DNA from: Sporopachydermia quercuum
Lineage: Eukaryota > Ascomycota > Sporopachydermiomycetes > Sporopachydermiales > Sporopachydermiaceae
Assembly (NCBI GenBank): GCA_001599295.1
Contig: BCGN01000008.1
Coordinates: 1,178,001-1,242,000 of the forward strand
Direction: 5' to 3'
Length of the DNA: 64,000 nucleotides
Positions 1 through 10,415 of this stretch are shown piece after piece (the first letter of the stretch is position 1; the number at the start of each line of letters is the position of its first letter). A program made the position numbers and the translations under genes. The notes beneath the pieces were generated by a model, which saw only the letters and a program-made list of their open reading frames with translations, had not been told where the DNA came from and made no database searches.

Positions 1-1213
1 AACTGAATCCCAACGATGGCCTTCCTATTGTTTGTCCTGCGCTTTGGATAGCCATGACAATAGCACCCTGCTGAGAGGTAAGGCCAATTGATTTAGCAAA
101 CGTTGATAGCGAAAACAACAATACAATGAAACCACCAAGAGAACAAACTTGCCAAAATATTATCAGCATCAATGGATAGCTAAGTAGGGCTTTAGGGTCA
201 AATATCCTTCTACTGGGCTGAACTAAATGATTTCTGCTTCTAACTAATGTACCTGTGATAATACAAAGTGTTACTGACATAATTGCCATCGTTCTTAAGG
301 CCCAGTGCACTCCATACAAAGAAATCATCTTTTGGCAAACTAAAGAATACGTCAAACCACCGGCTCCTGAGCCTCCTGCTGAAATACCGTTAGCTTTACT
401 TCTGTTCTTTTGAAACCACTGAGGAATAACTGACACACTCGGTAAATATATGAAGCCAACACCAATTCCAAATGCTACTCCTTGAGATAAAAACAATTGC
501 CAGATTCTCGTTGCATAACTAGCACCAAATAGCCCAGCAAATTGAAATGCGCAACCCAGATAGATACATTGTTTGGTGCCTAATTTTTCTATAGCCTTAG
601 TAACGAAAGGAGCAATAATCTGAGGTAAGCCGTTGGATAAACCTCCTACTAGGGCATATTCTATTGGGGTTGCTTCAGAAAAGTGATTCGTAGATAAGTA
701 GAAGGCTAGGAAAACACCATAACTAGCTGCAGCACCCCAAGTGTTGAAATTGAGCATGAACTGAGCAAATACGCATACCCATCCATAGCCACCATCTGGA
801 GGTTTCGCATCATCGTCAAGAACTTCGACTCCATTGACAAAACCTGCACTGGAGGCCCTTATTGTATTTCTTGCTTTCGCGCTTCCATCTTCTGTGTTAT
901 TTTCTTCGATTACATCAAATTGCTCCGATGATTGCTTTCTTATCATATTACCGGTACTTTCTCTGGTTAGTCTTCTTGATAATTGTAGTTCCAGCTGTAA
1001 TTCTTGCTCGTCGGAAAGAATAATGCCGTCGTTGGCGATAATGATATTTTGGTTTGCTTCTTCCTCGTTTTCAACATAGTGCATAGGATTGTTTACATGA
1101 TGTGTCCATTTGAATGAATGTGATCTATGAGCTTCATGCGGGGACTGAGAATCAGGAATAGAGATAGGTGGATCCTCACTATCAGGCGTCTGGTTATCGG
1201 TTTCCTTCGTCAT
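1..1213 (-). CDS. MFS monocarboxylate transporter-like protein (MCH/Esbp6 family), C-terminus beyond the window
   Basis: The reading frame starts at an ATG at 1213-1211 and stays open to the window edge, giving 404 codons with no stop. The first ~130 residues are hydrophilic and acidic, as in the cytosolic tails of yeast Mch proteins. They lead into the motif PPDGGYGWV, which marks the first membrane helix of the monocarboxylate porter family. Roughly eight membrane segments follow, including a glycine-rich stretch (GISAGGSGAGG) typical of helix 5. The family sits in the plasma or vacuolar membrane; yeast members carry riboflavin (Mch5) or have no proven substrate, so the cargo here is unknown. 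The missing part should hold the last membrane helices. The family call is firm; the exact paralogue is not. Confidence 0.9.
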   Translation of the reverse strand, partial: MTKETDNQTPDSEDPPISIPDSQSPHEAHRSHSFKWTHHVNNPMHYVENEEEANQNIIIANDGIILSDEQELQLELQLSRRLTRESTGNMIRKQSSEQFDVIEENNTEDGSAKARNTIRASSAGFVNGVEVLDDDAKPPDGGYGWVCVFAQFMLNFNTWGAAASYGVFLAFYLSTNHFSEATPIEYALVGGLSNGLPQIIAPFVTKAIEKLGTKQCIYLGCAFQFAGLFGASYATRIWQLFLSQGVAFGIGVGFIYLPSVSVIPQWFQKNRSKANGISAGGSGAGGLTYSLVCQKMISLYGVHWALRTMAIMSVTLCIITGTLVRSRNHLVQPSRRIFDPKALLSYPLMLIIFWQVCSLGGFIVLLFSLSTFAKSIGLTSQQGAIVMAIQSAGQTIGRPSLGFS

Positions 1214-3454
1214 TTTGAAAGCCTGTTATGAGATGATATTAAAAAAATATAGGAAGACTAATAGCTGTAGTTCTGCCTATAATTATGTAAATGCAATTGT
1301 AGATGCTGGTGTAGTATTGAGCATGCTAAATCTAGTGGTTGGACCCATCAGATGAACATGGATAATTTCTGTGTGTTCCAGGAGAATCAAACTTTTATGT
1401 ACTGCGTGCTAACAGTCAAAATGTTCTACTATCCTAGTTTCAAAACTTATTGAAGATTGTAGATAATATATGATAAAAAGTTATACCATATTACCACTAA
1501 CTATTGTCTATTGATTCTCTTCTGCCTAGTTTACAAAGATGAGCTGGATCCGACACTTTTGGGCGATATTGTGAAAGAAAAAAAAATGCACAGACGGAAA
1601 CGCAGATATTATCCAAAGCTCAATTAATCACAAATTTGTTATAAATTTTCTCTTACCTTCCCTTCTTCTATTGCTAGAAGGTAAATGAAAAGAATAGAGG
1701 TTTTTTTGGATAATAGTCATAAAAATAAGGTTACGGTGAAATATCACCGTATTTGGTGTTTTGCCGCGGTTTCTAGGATTAAGGTTGATACCGTTATGCC
1801 AGTACAGGAAAGAAGCTTTAGAGTTAAGCCTATATGAGGGTATGAACTGGAACTGGTCGAGGGTTGTTCTGATAGAAATGTTGTACCAGAGTGCGGTTAC
1901 TATTAGGTTTTACAGGCATAAAAACAGTAAATCAAACCCTTATGGTTCTGTTGTTTTCAAAGAATTGAATGTGTGATTTCTGCTTTTCCTTTTAGATATT
2001 TTGTGGAATCGTATAGCACTTGTTTGTCTGACAGATGTTAGAGATAAACTTCCAAGATGTGCATATATGTTGCATTAATCGTGCATGAGATCTCTATTCC
2101 TATTGATCATCTTTGCCCTAACAATAAATCTTAGCAGATCATGATCTACTCTCTCAAGCTTAAAATTTACTTGAAAATAATTATGAATTAGAGCATAAAG
2201 CTGTCTATTTCCTGTCCAAATGACCTAGCGTCATAAAACCGTTCTCATTCAATTAGAAACACACATTTCCTAATACTCATATCAACCCCGTCTTTCAAGC
2301 GGGATTTCCCAAAGTAGAAACTTTCATATTCATTTCTTATAATTTAGCCTTCTTCAGAAACTCCGAAAAACCGGTCCGAGTTCTAACTACAAAAAGAACA
2401 TACTATATGACAGCTGAGAAGGAAACTAATAAAATACGGCTATTATTTATCAGATATCTACAATTTATACATCAAATCTCGGCTGCCTTCGAAGATTGAT
2501 TATATAGTGCTATTGATTATGTTTAGATTAAAAAATTAGTGTTGTTTAATGGTTTGGTCGTTTAGTAGGTGAAATGTAGATAACATATATAAGTAGAAGC
2601 AAATTGATACTATGATAAAGAGCATAAGGATATAAGGGTGTAAATACGAAGTAACGACATCATTCCATAAACATGGCAGGAAATAACATATTTTGTATGT
2701 AGATGATCTAAATCTCTTCAAAGGAGATAAATTCCAATGAGTAATTGAACTTTCTGATATTCAAACAACGACCAGTCAGTTATTGTAGCTCGATAGGTAA
2801 TTAGTCAAATAGCGTGTGAGACGTGAGTTCAGACATTGTTAATTGAATTGCATGCTTACGGCATACAATCCTAGAATTTATCATTAGCAACAAGTACTTT
2901 TTAAACACCATATACTAACCTAAAGAGACTAGCTTAGAAAAGAAGGTATAAATAGTACTCACATTAACTCATTAACTAAAGCTGTTTCGTTCATCAAACA
3001 AAGCAAACAATATATAACAATAACTAGAACGTTCTCCATGATCTATATTTAAGCAAAATAGCAAATAATGTAAACTCGTTCTTGAAGTAGTATAACATAC
3101 ATACATTTCAATGAATAGCTAACTAACTAACAAATAGAACATTCGGTTTTCCAACCAGCTTGAGATACATTTCTTTCTATAATCACCTGCTTTGTAAATA
3201 GTCGAATGGATATCATCTAAATAATAATATGATATCCTGGGCTTGAAATGTAACTTATGCCTTAATACACCTAACATCTCATCTTCCTTTCTTCCCTTTC
3301 TTTTGCCTCACATTAAGAACATTATTGTTATTGACCTGTTGTATCCAATAGAATCATCCAGGTTTTCATCCAGTTCCTCACCTAGAATGTCCAACCCATA
3401 TAGCTGTATTAATTGTATTAGCAGTATGTTATCACTGATCATCTTACACCTCGT
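1214..3454. other. Intergenic, 2.2 kb; no supported gene
   Basis: This is the upstream region of the transporter and the downstream side of the UspA-domain gene. Small ORFs here start with non-ATG codons or are low-complexity. A plus-strand TATAAATA lies near 2947, followed by an A/C-rich leader-like stretch, but the first ATG after it opens only a few codons. An unannotated plus-strand RNA is possible; no gene can be claimed. Confidence 0.6.
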
Positions 3455-5071
3455 CTAATCAATTCTTGCCATTGCCAAAGTATTGTATGTCTTCTTATCA
3501 TGTTTCTCGACTTTCTTCTTATTAGCTCGTTTCAGCTTATTTCTCACAACCATAACTGGTATACTGCTTTTGGTGATCAGATAATTCGTGGTATTACCGA
3601 GAAAAGCTCCAGTAATGCTTTTTCTACCTTTTGATCCCACGATAACCAGGGTTGGTTTTATATTATCGATTAGCTCAGAGATCAAATGTTTCGGAATTGG
3701 GTGATGAATTGATTCAATAACTACATGAACTCTTAGTTTAGTTCGTTTGATGAACTTCAAGGTTTCATTCGTAATATACCGGATATTCTCTAACCGTTGG
3801 TTTTCCATACCCTCGGGAGTTTTAGGAACACTGTACAATAAAGCAGAAGTTCCTGATTTTTTCTCTTCTGTTTCAATTGCATTCACAATGTACAGAATAG
3901 ATAAATCAGTGAGAATTGATCCAACGCACCATTCTAAAGAATAAATTGATTCTGATGATAAATCTACACAGCTAAGATATTCTTTTGGCTGCAGACCTTT
4001 ACTGATTACTTCATCATCTAAAGCTTGGAAGAAATTATCTCCTCGGGTGATTGTCCTGATGCAGGTATTGTTTTCCCGATCCAGTTCTGGTTCCGACACT
4101 GAGATGAATTGATTGAGATCCAAAGCGGCTTTTTCGTCTGCTTTAACTTCAATGTCATCAGTATAAGGAATATCATAATCGGAGTTCTTAGCCGTTCCGA
4201 GAATGTCCCGACGATGGTCTCGATATTTCATGAGTTCATTCCGATACTCAGTTCTTGGATCCGGTCCGTTTAGCATCGATTTGTATGAAATGCCACTATT
4301 ATACTGTTTAGCTCTTTCTTTATGTTCTTTAGAGGAGGTGTCATTATCTACTGGATCCAATAGACTTTTAGCCTCCAAAGTCTTCCGATTGTCATCTGGA
4401 TTGTCTCTTCCGACTTTCTTATCCGCCATTACGACCTGTAAATCATCAACGGCAAAATTCGGAGCCACAGAACCTAGTCCTTCGTATTCTGTATCTGAGT
4501 CGGATTCGCTGACTTCTTCTTCTTCCGATTCTTCGTCTTCGAAATCCAAATGGTCTTCGTCGTCATCAAAAGAATCACGTCTGGATGTTGATCCGTGCTC
4601 GGACCGAAGTCGACTTGCCGGGTCAAACCGGACAATACTGAAACTAGAAGGTTCATCAGCAGATCTTGAACTGGAAAGTCTTCTGGCGCGTTCCTGAGTC
4701 AAATATTCCTTTGGGATCTCATCAACAGGAATACCATTGATTCGGGCTTTGTTTGACATCAGCCCCGCGGGCATTGGTGATATTGATCGCACATTACTCA
4801 ATGCTGGACTTAATGAGCTATTAGGAGATATAGACCGTCCTCTTATTGGCGAATGAGAGTCTGGCATAAGTGAATGGTTTGCACCGTAGCTATGATGGGA
4901 AGGTAGCATTGCTGGATCTCCTGGTACTCCTGCTAATAGTGATTGAACAGCGGAGCCTCTTCGTGAGCCGCCTTGACTTGAAAATGATGCTGCTGAATTG
5001 GTTCTTGTTGCAGTCAATAAGTCATTACGACTTGAAGGAGAATTTAGCGATGGTCTCCTTGGTTGATGCAT
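3455..5071 (-). CDS. Universal stress protein (UspA) domain protein
   Basis: 538 codons. The open frame extends 18 codons further upstream but begins there with GTG; the first ATG is at 5071-5069 (MHQPRRPS) and is taken as the start. Residues 1-150 are Ser/Pro/Arg-rich with many possible phosphosites. A very acidic run follows at about 170-200 (DEESEEEEVSESDSD). The C-terminal ~160 residues (about 364-525) form a UspA fold ending in VGSKGRKSITGAFLGN, which fits the ATP-binding pattern G-x2-G-x9-G-[S/T/N], and then the last strand PVMVVRN. Such long proteins with a C-terminal Usp domain occur across fungi and are mostly uncharacterised; the role is probably stress-related, which is inference. 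The last ~20 residues are strongly basic. Confidence 0.88.
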   Translation of the reverse strand: MHQPRRPSLNSPSSRNDLLTATRTNSAASFSSQGGSRRGSAVQSLLAGVPGDPAMLPSHHSYGANHSLMPDSHSPIRGRSISPNSSLSPALSNVRSISPMPAGLMSNKARINGIPVDEIPKEYLTQERARRLSSSRSADEPSSFSIVRFDPASRLRSEHGSTSRRDSFDDDEDHLDFEDEESEEEEVSESDSDTEYEGLGSVAPNFAVDDLQVVMADKKVGRDNPDDNRKTLEAKSLLDPVDNDTSSKEHKERAKQYNSGISYKSMLNGPDPRTEYRNELMKYRDHRRDILGTAKNSDYDIPYTDDIEVKADEKAALDLNQFISVSEPELDRENNTCIRTITRGDNFFQALDDEVISKGLQPKEYLSCVDLSSESIYSLEWCVGSILTDLSILYIVNAIETEEKKSGTSALLYSVPKTPEGMENQRLENIRYITNETLKFIKRTKLRVHVVIESIHHPIPKHLISELIDNIKPTLVIVGSKGRKSITGAFLGNTTNYLITKSSIPVMVVRNKLKRANKKKVEKHDKKTYNTLAMARID

Positions 5072-7154
5072 TGTATCTGTGTAGTTGGATAGATGGATGA
5101 ACTGTAGCTGTAACTTTTGATACACTCAATATCTAGTGTATCCTTGTAGAATAAGACAACAATTGCATCAAACAACTATGTGTGTCAGGATGACAATTAC
5201 TTTTGTCGTTGCTGAAGTAGGTTTTAACAATTGCTTTCAATGAAAAAAATGGGTTGTGTTACTTATTATGAGAATAGCGTTCTAACGTTAAACTGTAAAA
5301 AAGCAGCCATATGAGTTCATCCAGTAATAAATTATGTAATCTTTAATTTGGCTGCACTGGGGGTGTATCTAGAGATGAGATAGAAATGATTATTTTGAGC
5401 AGAAAAGAAAGAATCCAATGATAGAAGCTGAGAGATAAAGAAGATCCCAGAGAATTTGGAGTGGAAATTTATGGCTTGATGATCTTCGTAAGTTTCTAGA
5501 TAACAATAAAGAAGAAGAAAGAAGAGAAATTAGATGGCGATGATGTAGGACAGTTGACAATGGGACGATTGAGTTACGGCCTAAAGGAGACTTGATAATA
5601 AGGTTACCATTAAGGTTTTACAAACGTTACTTATACATGAGTCATGCAGGGATGGATGTAGGAGCAAGACCAACAGTCTTAAACCTGAAGTGAATAAGAC
5701 GGAATAAATTAATTGATGTGGTACTAACATACTATATGGTTTTGGCTTCGGGTAAGACTAAAAATTTTGAGAATATGATAATGACGAAGGAAAAGCAAAA
5801 AAGTGATTTAAAAAGGAATACTCTACTCAGCCTCGAATTGCGTCAATTAGGTTGAGTCAAGTGTCAAGGTTTGTTTAATGCAGTGCCCTGCAGATAATGT
5901 GCATGGGAGTCCCAAGCTTAATGCCAGATCTTTCTTTTCTCATCGAATAGGTGGGGATGATTATCGGAAGCTCACCTATTGCACCTTTGGCATCGGTTAT
6001 AAGTGACTACAATTATTCTGAAATTCTATCATCAGTTCAGCCTGCTTTGAAAGTCTTTTTTATGTCGCTTTTAGCGTAAGCAAGTCGAATTTAATCTATT
6101 GATGCTTTGACACCTGGAGTTCTCCGTTGACTTATTTGGAGATCAACTTGGTTGAAGCCAGCATTCTTCTCTCTGATTAGAAGCGTATGTTATACTTATT
6201 GTGGGAAATAAACTTCATAATATTAAGTCTTAAAGTCATTGTTTATAAGCGAATGAATTTTTCTTCCATCCTTTTCATCAATATGATTTACTCGCAGTTC
6301 ATAAACCTATCACATGCAGTTAACTTTTTTTAATATACATATGAATATTATATAACTTAAGGCAATAGACAAACGAAGAACGAAAATTCCTGGCGAAATG
6401 CCCTTGTGTATACTCAGTATACTGAACCAACAAAAACATCGTTAGACAACTGGCAGCTATCATATATAATCATATTAGCATTGTACTAAATTAAAAATAT
6501 AATAACGACCCATTGTTAAGGAGGGATTAAAAAGCTATTAACACACCATAATAATAGTCTGGGGGTATTGAACATATAAGGTTCTTCCCTTTCTAACGTT
6601 CAGTTACATGGAGACTTTCTCCATAAACAAGCCTCATCTTTTCTAAATCATTACATAGTCGAATATACACATATTTATACCTACTCGTGCAACAATTAAA
6701 ATAAATAAATAATCAAAACCAATTCAAAACAATAAACAATGTTCTAAGTTCAATCTCGTTTCAGAGATGTTTCAGATAGAATTCATACTCTGCATATTAG
6801 TGCATAGAATAATGCAATAGATACATATTCATATATGAATTGCATATAAGATCGTCATCCTCCCAGAAAATTTATGTAACAACCAGCTATGCATTACTTA
6901 TTACTAAACCACGTGACCTTTCACGTGACACATTGGCATTTCACATCTATCTATATTTCTATTTGTACCTTTTATATATATATATACTATTTACTTCGCT
7001 GATTATTTACTCTCATTCTTCTCTTTCTAATTAATAAGAAAAGGAAGGAGAAGAAGGAAAAAGAGTAAGAATTCTAATACAATTCTTCAATTTTTCTTAA
7101 AATTCATTTTATTTTACTGAATGATGTATGATCAGACAGTAACATTTATCGAGT
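5072..7154. other. Intergenic, 2.1 kb, upstream of the UspA-domain gene
   Basis: No ORF with an ATG start and protein-like composition was found on either strand. The part next to the UspA gene is purine-rich (about 5500-5540). Two CACGTGA sites 12 bp apart lie at 6910-6927, listed separately. The segment ends at tRNA-Glu. Confidence 0.6.
6910..6927. promoter_or_regulatory. Paired CACGTGA E-boxes
   Basis: CACGTG occurs at 6910-6915 and again at 6922-6927, each followed by A. CACGTGAC is the Cbf1-type bHLH site of yeasts. The pair lies about 230 bp upstream of tRNA-Glu with no protein gene close by. The function is inferred only from the motif. Confidence 0.35.
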
Positions 7155-7225
7155 CCGATGTAGTGTAACGGCTAGCACGGTCCGCTTTCACCGGGCAAAC
7201 CGGGGTTCGACTCCCCGCATCGGAA
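7155..7225 (+). tRNA. tRNA-Glu (anticodon UUC)
   Basis: A complete cloverleaf is readable. The 7-bp acceptor stem TCCGATG pairs with CATCGGA. The D arm GTG/CAC, the anticodon arm GTCCG-CTTTCAC-CGGGC (anticodon TTC) and the T arm CGGGG-TTCGACT-CCCCG follow. The sequence is very close to the tRNA-Glu(UUC) of other budding yeasts. There is no intron and CCA is not encoded. The ends may be off by one base. A run of six T follows within a few bases. Confidence 0.97.
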
Positions 7226-7883
7226 TTATTTTTTCCTTTCTAATTTTGGTTTTTATTCTCAGCAAACAATATTAATATTGGTGTACAACCACTCACTGTT
7301 GTCTTTTTTTTCCAATTTTGTTTGAAGCTGAGTTCACTATGCTCTATTCTTTTTTATGAATATAGTAATCAAGGTTCGTTTACGCTGGTACGTTCATGTA
7401 CGACGACACGGCATTTAACCAATATCCTCTTGCAACATCCAACTACGAAGTATCCAACAATGTCAACTTTTAATTATGAAGTAACTGGCTGTTAATAAAT
7501 ATGTCTATTATGTACACGTCCAAAGTATTTGCGGAATTATTCTTGGCTATCCTTTTTGAAAGCTTCTGCTTCCTGTATATTGCTTTCTGTCATCTTCACT
7601 GAAGACAGACAGAAACACCACACTTGACACTCTACAGAATGTGTATGATTCAAGAGACTCTCTGAATCATTGCACGGCATAAAGACTCGACAGTGCCAAG
7701 TCATAATCGAGCAATTAAACCATTAGTTTAAGTGGGGCATGCTAAACGTAGCCCTCGTCGATTTGAAAGAGAATCCTTTTAGGTAATCTTCCAATTCATA
7801 CACGTTAAAATAAATGTTACAGCTTCGCAAACCCTTAGCCCATATTGGAAGTTAAAATAAGTAAAAAGATTCCCGATTTTCGA
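7226..7883. other. Intergenic between tRNA-Glu and the MYG1 3' end
   Basis: About 650 bp without a supported ORF. It contains only the tRNA terminator and the 3' flank of MYG1. Confidence 0.6.
7229..7235 (+). terminator. RNA polymerase III T-run terminator
   Basis: Six consecutive T residues lie 4-5 bases after the tRNA 3' end, the usual Pol III stop signal. Confidence 0.85.
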
Positions 7884-8891
7884 TTAGAATTTATGCAAAG
7901 CATCTTTTGCCATTTGAAGAGCTCCTTCTTCCGTTTCATTACCACCAATAAATCCTGCCGCATGAACGAAAATACAACCTGGAATTCCAGATAATTTACT
8001 CAATTCTTGATCGCGAACGCCTCTCCATGGTTCAGGTAAAGATTTTCTATTTTCGAAGCCACTTGATTGCTTGGAAATTGCTTGGACTCTATACTTCCCA
8101 GATGAATCAGGATAGACAACATATATAAAATATCCTTCAAGATTCTTTGCAACTTCTAAATCATGTAAATGCTCTTTCCAAGGGCAATATTGCTTAAAAT
8201 TGATGATCTTAGGCTCATCACTGGCTAATGCACTCTCAATTGCTTCCTCAACAATTTTCTTTCCTGGCAACCAACTCTTTCCTAAATAATCAAGCTGCTT
8301 GAAGAAATACTCACCAATCAGCTTACTGGCCTCTCGGAATCTAGCATCAAAAACTTCATCTCCATCCGGTTCATTCCATCTGGGATTAAAACTAGCAACC
8401 ATAGCAGGAAGAGTTATTTGAAAGCTTTTGAATGCAGGTTTGTCGGACTCAGGATATTGTGATATACCATTGTCATTTGCATCAATTGACTCAACAAAAT
8501 CCCTATAAACCTTTTCGTAAAGGATATCAACATTTTTGTCTTCTAATGGAATGTCCAGGAAGTTGGAGATGATTTCCTTACCATAATGCTTGTAAATCAA
8601 TCCTGCAGAGCTTAACTTGGTTCTGTATGAAGGAGAGAATGTTTCCATGAATCCTCTTTGGTGATGATCAAAGTACTTGATACCATCATACTTTCCACCA
8701 ACATCGACGATTATATCACATTTTTCAAGCAACTCTTGATTTCTGGATCTTAGTAGCTCTGCATTTTTGAATTTGGGTAATGATTTGAGCATGTAAACTG
8801 CTAATGCCTCATCCGCATGAAATGTACCTGAATGTGTTCCAATCTTCATTATTTTACAAAATCTTTTGGCAATATTCTGGACAGTTGTCAT
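7884..8891 (-). CDS. MYG1: MYG1-family metal-dependent hydrolase (exonuclease)
   Basis: 335 codons from ATG at 8891. The protein matches the UPF0160/MYG1 family (YER156C in Saccharomyces) over its whole length. THSGTFHADEALA near residue 19 and VDVGGKYDGIKYFDHHQRGF near 61-80 supply the H/D metal ligands of the DHH-like fold. The C-terminal part carries IPGCIFVHAAGFIGGN. The mammalian homologue is a 3'-5' RNA exonuclease of nucleus and mitochondria. The short basic N-terminus (IAKRFCKIMK) could be a weak mitochondrial signal, which is inference. It is transcribed away from RPL35, so the two share an upstream region of about 600 bp. Confidence 0.95.
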   Translation of the reverse strand: MTTVQNIAKRFCKIMKIGTHSGTFHADEALAVYMLKSLPKFKNAELLRSRNQELLEKCDIIVDVGGKYDGIKYFDHHQRGFMETFSPSYRTKLSSAGLIYKHYGKEIISNFLDIPLEDKNVDILYEKVYRDFVESIDANDNGISQYPESDKPAFKSFQITLPAMVASFNPRWNEPDGDEVFDARFREASKLIGEYFFKQLDYLGKSWLPGKKIVEEAIESALASDEPKIINFKQYCPWKEHLHDLEVAKNLEGYFIYVVYPDSSGKYRVQAISKQSSGFENRKSLPEPWRGVRDQELSKLSGIPGCIFVHAAGFIGGNETEEGALQMAKDALHKF

Positions 8892-9493
8892 TATGCTTTT
8901 TTGATCTATAGTGATTCCAAATTCACAACGAGATTCCTGCTTCTGATCTCTCTATGTTAATTTCTTAAAAGACAATTTTGATGTCTAGTTATAATGAATT
9001 TTTCCTAATATAATTTACTGTAATGAGTATCTCACCATAGAAAAGATTTTCATTAGTAATGAGCTCTACTTGACTACTTGGATAACGTTAAAATCTAGTG
9101 AATCACGTGCAAAATATAAGGGTAAAATAGAACTGCAATTGTTTTATATTTTTTTGAAGGTAATAGCTATCGGTATCAAATATACATATATCCATGATCA
9201 GTGCACTTCAAGACTAGGTAAATAACAGCATGAAATCTATTCCTTTGTCGGCCACAGCTCACAATCTCACAATCTACTCACCAACCCATCTACTCACGCA
9301 CTCGGATGGAACGAAACATTGTACAGGCAATGGATCCTTTCACTAACAGGAAGAAAGATATCACATTGAGAGTTCACGTAATAAAGAGTATACAATTTCC
9401 AGAAATTCTTTCTAACCGAATATTAATGAATTTAGAATCGTCTTGTTGTTCATTCAATATAACGAAGCATTATAGACATTAATATCATCAAAA
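8892..9493. promoter_or_regulatory. Shared MYG1 / RPL35 upstream region
   Basis: 602 bp between two divergent start codons. It holds CACGTG at 9104-9109 followed within ten bases by TAAGGGT. It also has a C/A-rich stretch near 9255-9300. No ORF is seen. Confidence 0.6.
9104..9109. promoter_or_regulatory. CACGTG E-box (possible Cbf1 site)
   Basis: CACGTG lies about 390 bp before the RPL35 start and 210 bp before the MYG1 start. TAAGGGT, which resembles a Tbf1/telomeric-repeat site, follows nearby. Cbf1 plus Tbf1 sites are known at ribosomal-protein promoters in several non-Saccharomyces yeasts; occupancy here is inference. Confidence 0.35.
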
Positions 9494-10415
9494 ATGGTAT
9501 GTGTGATTAGCATTTGATTGAAAGAGATGATAGTTGAGAGCATGATAACGATTATGTTGGAGTGTTGATGGGAAGGCTTGAGGTACTTAAAGGTGATTTT
9601 CCGTGACAGCACAACACTTCGACCTTGAATAGTATAAAAGGGCGTTGAGAATGGGTCAACAGAAGTCACTACATCTAGACGAAGTTCAATATTGACCTCA
9701 ACACCTGCCTATGCATGAAATATAGTCAAATGAGTATGGCAACGAAAGAGCTCGTAAAAGATAGAGAAAGATTGGATTTTGATGCCAACAGAACCATAAT
9801 ATTCAACAGGCTTTATAACCAGCATGATTATTTCTTGTGCCGCTCAAAATACGAAGGTTATTTCAACTGTCAGAAAGACATCTATGCCGAATTGGTTCAA
9901 CTCAACGTCAGGATTGATCAGCCCTCCGTAAACAATTTCTACAATAATTGATATAAAACATATCGCTCCCATAGTTATTTAACCAACACTCCTCAACATC
10001 AATTATACTCCAGTTTTATTGATATGAAAAACTAGCTACTAACAAATGTAATTAGGCCGGATTAAAGACCTACGAACTCAGAACAAAGTCCAAGGACCAA
10101 CTTGAAGAACAACTCGTTTCTCTCAAGAAGGAATTAGCATCCTTGAAGGTTCAAAAGCTTACCAGAGCTTCTTTACCTAAGATTCACACCGTCAGAAAGG
10201 ACATTGCTAGAGTATTGACTGTCATCAACTTGAACCAAAGAGATGCTGTTCGTCAACTTTATGCCAAGTCCAAGTACTTGCCAAAGGACTTGAGAGCCAA
10301 GAAGACCAGAGCTATCAGACGTCAATTAACCAAGAACGAAAAGCTTGCAGTCACTGTCAAGCAAAAGAAGAAGCAAATTGCTTTTCCTCAAAGAAAATAT
10401 GCTATCAAGGCTTAA
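9494..10415 (+). CDS. RPL35: 60S ribosomal protein L35 (uL29), spliced, 559-nt intron
   Basis: Exon 1 is just the ATG at 9494-9496. It is followed directly by the donor GTATGTG. Exon 2 is 10056-10415. The intron (9497-10055) ends with the branch site TACTAAC at 10037-10043 and the acceptor ATTAG. The spliced product is 120 residues, the exact length of Saccharomyces Rpl35, and a split right after the start codon is also the Saccharomyces arrangement. The protein starts [13 protein letters not shown] and ends with the family signature [16 protein letters not shown]. uL29 sits at the polypeptide exit tunnel of the large subunit. Codon use is strongly biased, as in highly expressed yeast genes. 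The intron is several times longer than most others here and holds a separate ORF (9715-9951). No other ATG followed by a donor lies between that ORF and exon 2. Confidence 0.96.
9633..9640 (+). promoter_or_regulatory. TATA box inside the RPL35 intron
   Basis: TATAAAAG fits the yeast TATA consensus. It lies 75 bp before the ATG of the intronic ORF, a spacing compatible with a short leader. It is the main reason to treat that ORF as a possible independent gene. Function is unproven. Confidence 0.45.
9715..9951 (+). CDS. Possible nested small protein inside the RPL35 intron (78 codons)
   Basis: An ATG-to-TGA frame lies wholly within the RPL35 intron, on the same strand. Alternative starts are the in-frame ATGs at 9730 and 9736; the last begins [15 protein letters not shown]. 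Composition is protein-like rather than AT-noise. It has a charged, probably helical first half, then a Tyr/Cys-bearing segment ([15 protein letters not shown]) and a polar tail. The two cysteines are 11 residues apart. It has no membrane segment or signal peptide. I do not recognise the family. A consensus TATA box lies 75 bp upstream. If real, it is made from an intron-internal promoter or from unspliced pre-mRNA. It could also be a chance ORF in a long intron. Confidence 0.45.
   Translation: MKYSQMSMATKELVKDRERLDFDANRTIIFNRLYNQHDYFLCRSKYEGYFNCQKDIYAELVQLNVRIDQPSVNNFYNN

Noticed and set aside
2775-2870. tRNA-like stretch (GTAGCTCGATAGG ... GAGTTCAGAC)
   Set aside because: It has an A-box-like start, but no matching acceptor stem, anticodon arm or proper B-box.
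9454-9669. 71-codon minus-strand frame across RPL35 exon 1
   Set aside because: It has a non-ATG start, overlaps the ribosomal-protein start and splice donor, and has no recognisable content.
9715-9951. Similarity of the RPL35-intron ORF to an acyl-CoA oxidase N-terminus
   Set aside because: A few residues ([19 protein letters not shown]) recall that domain, but the middle is missing and the match is too weak to claim.
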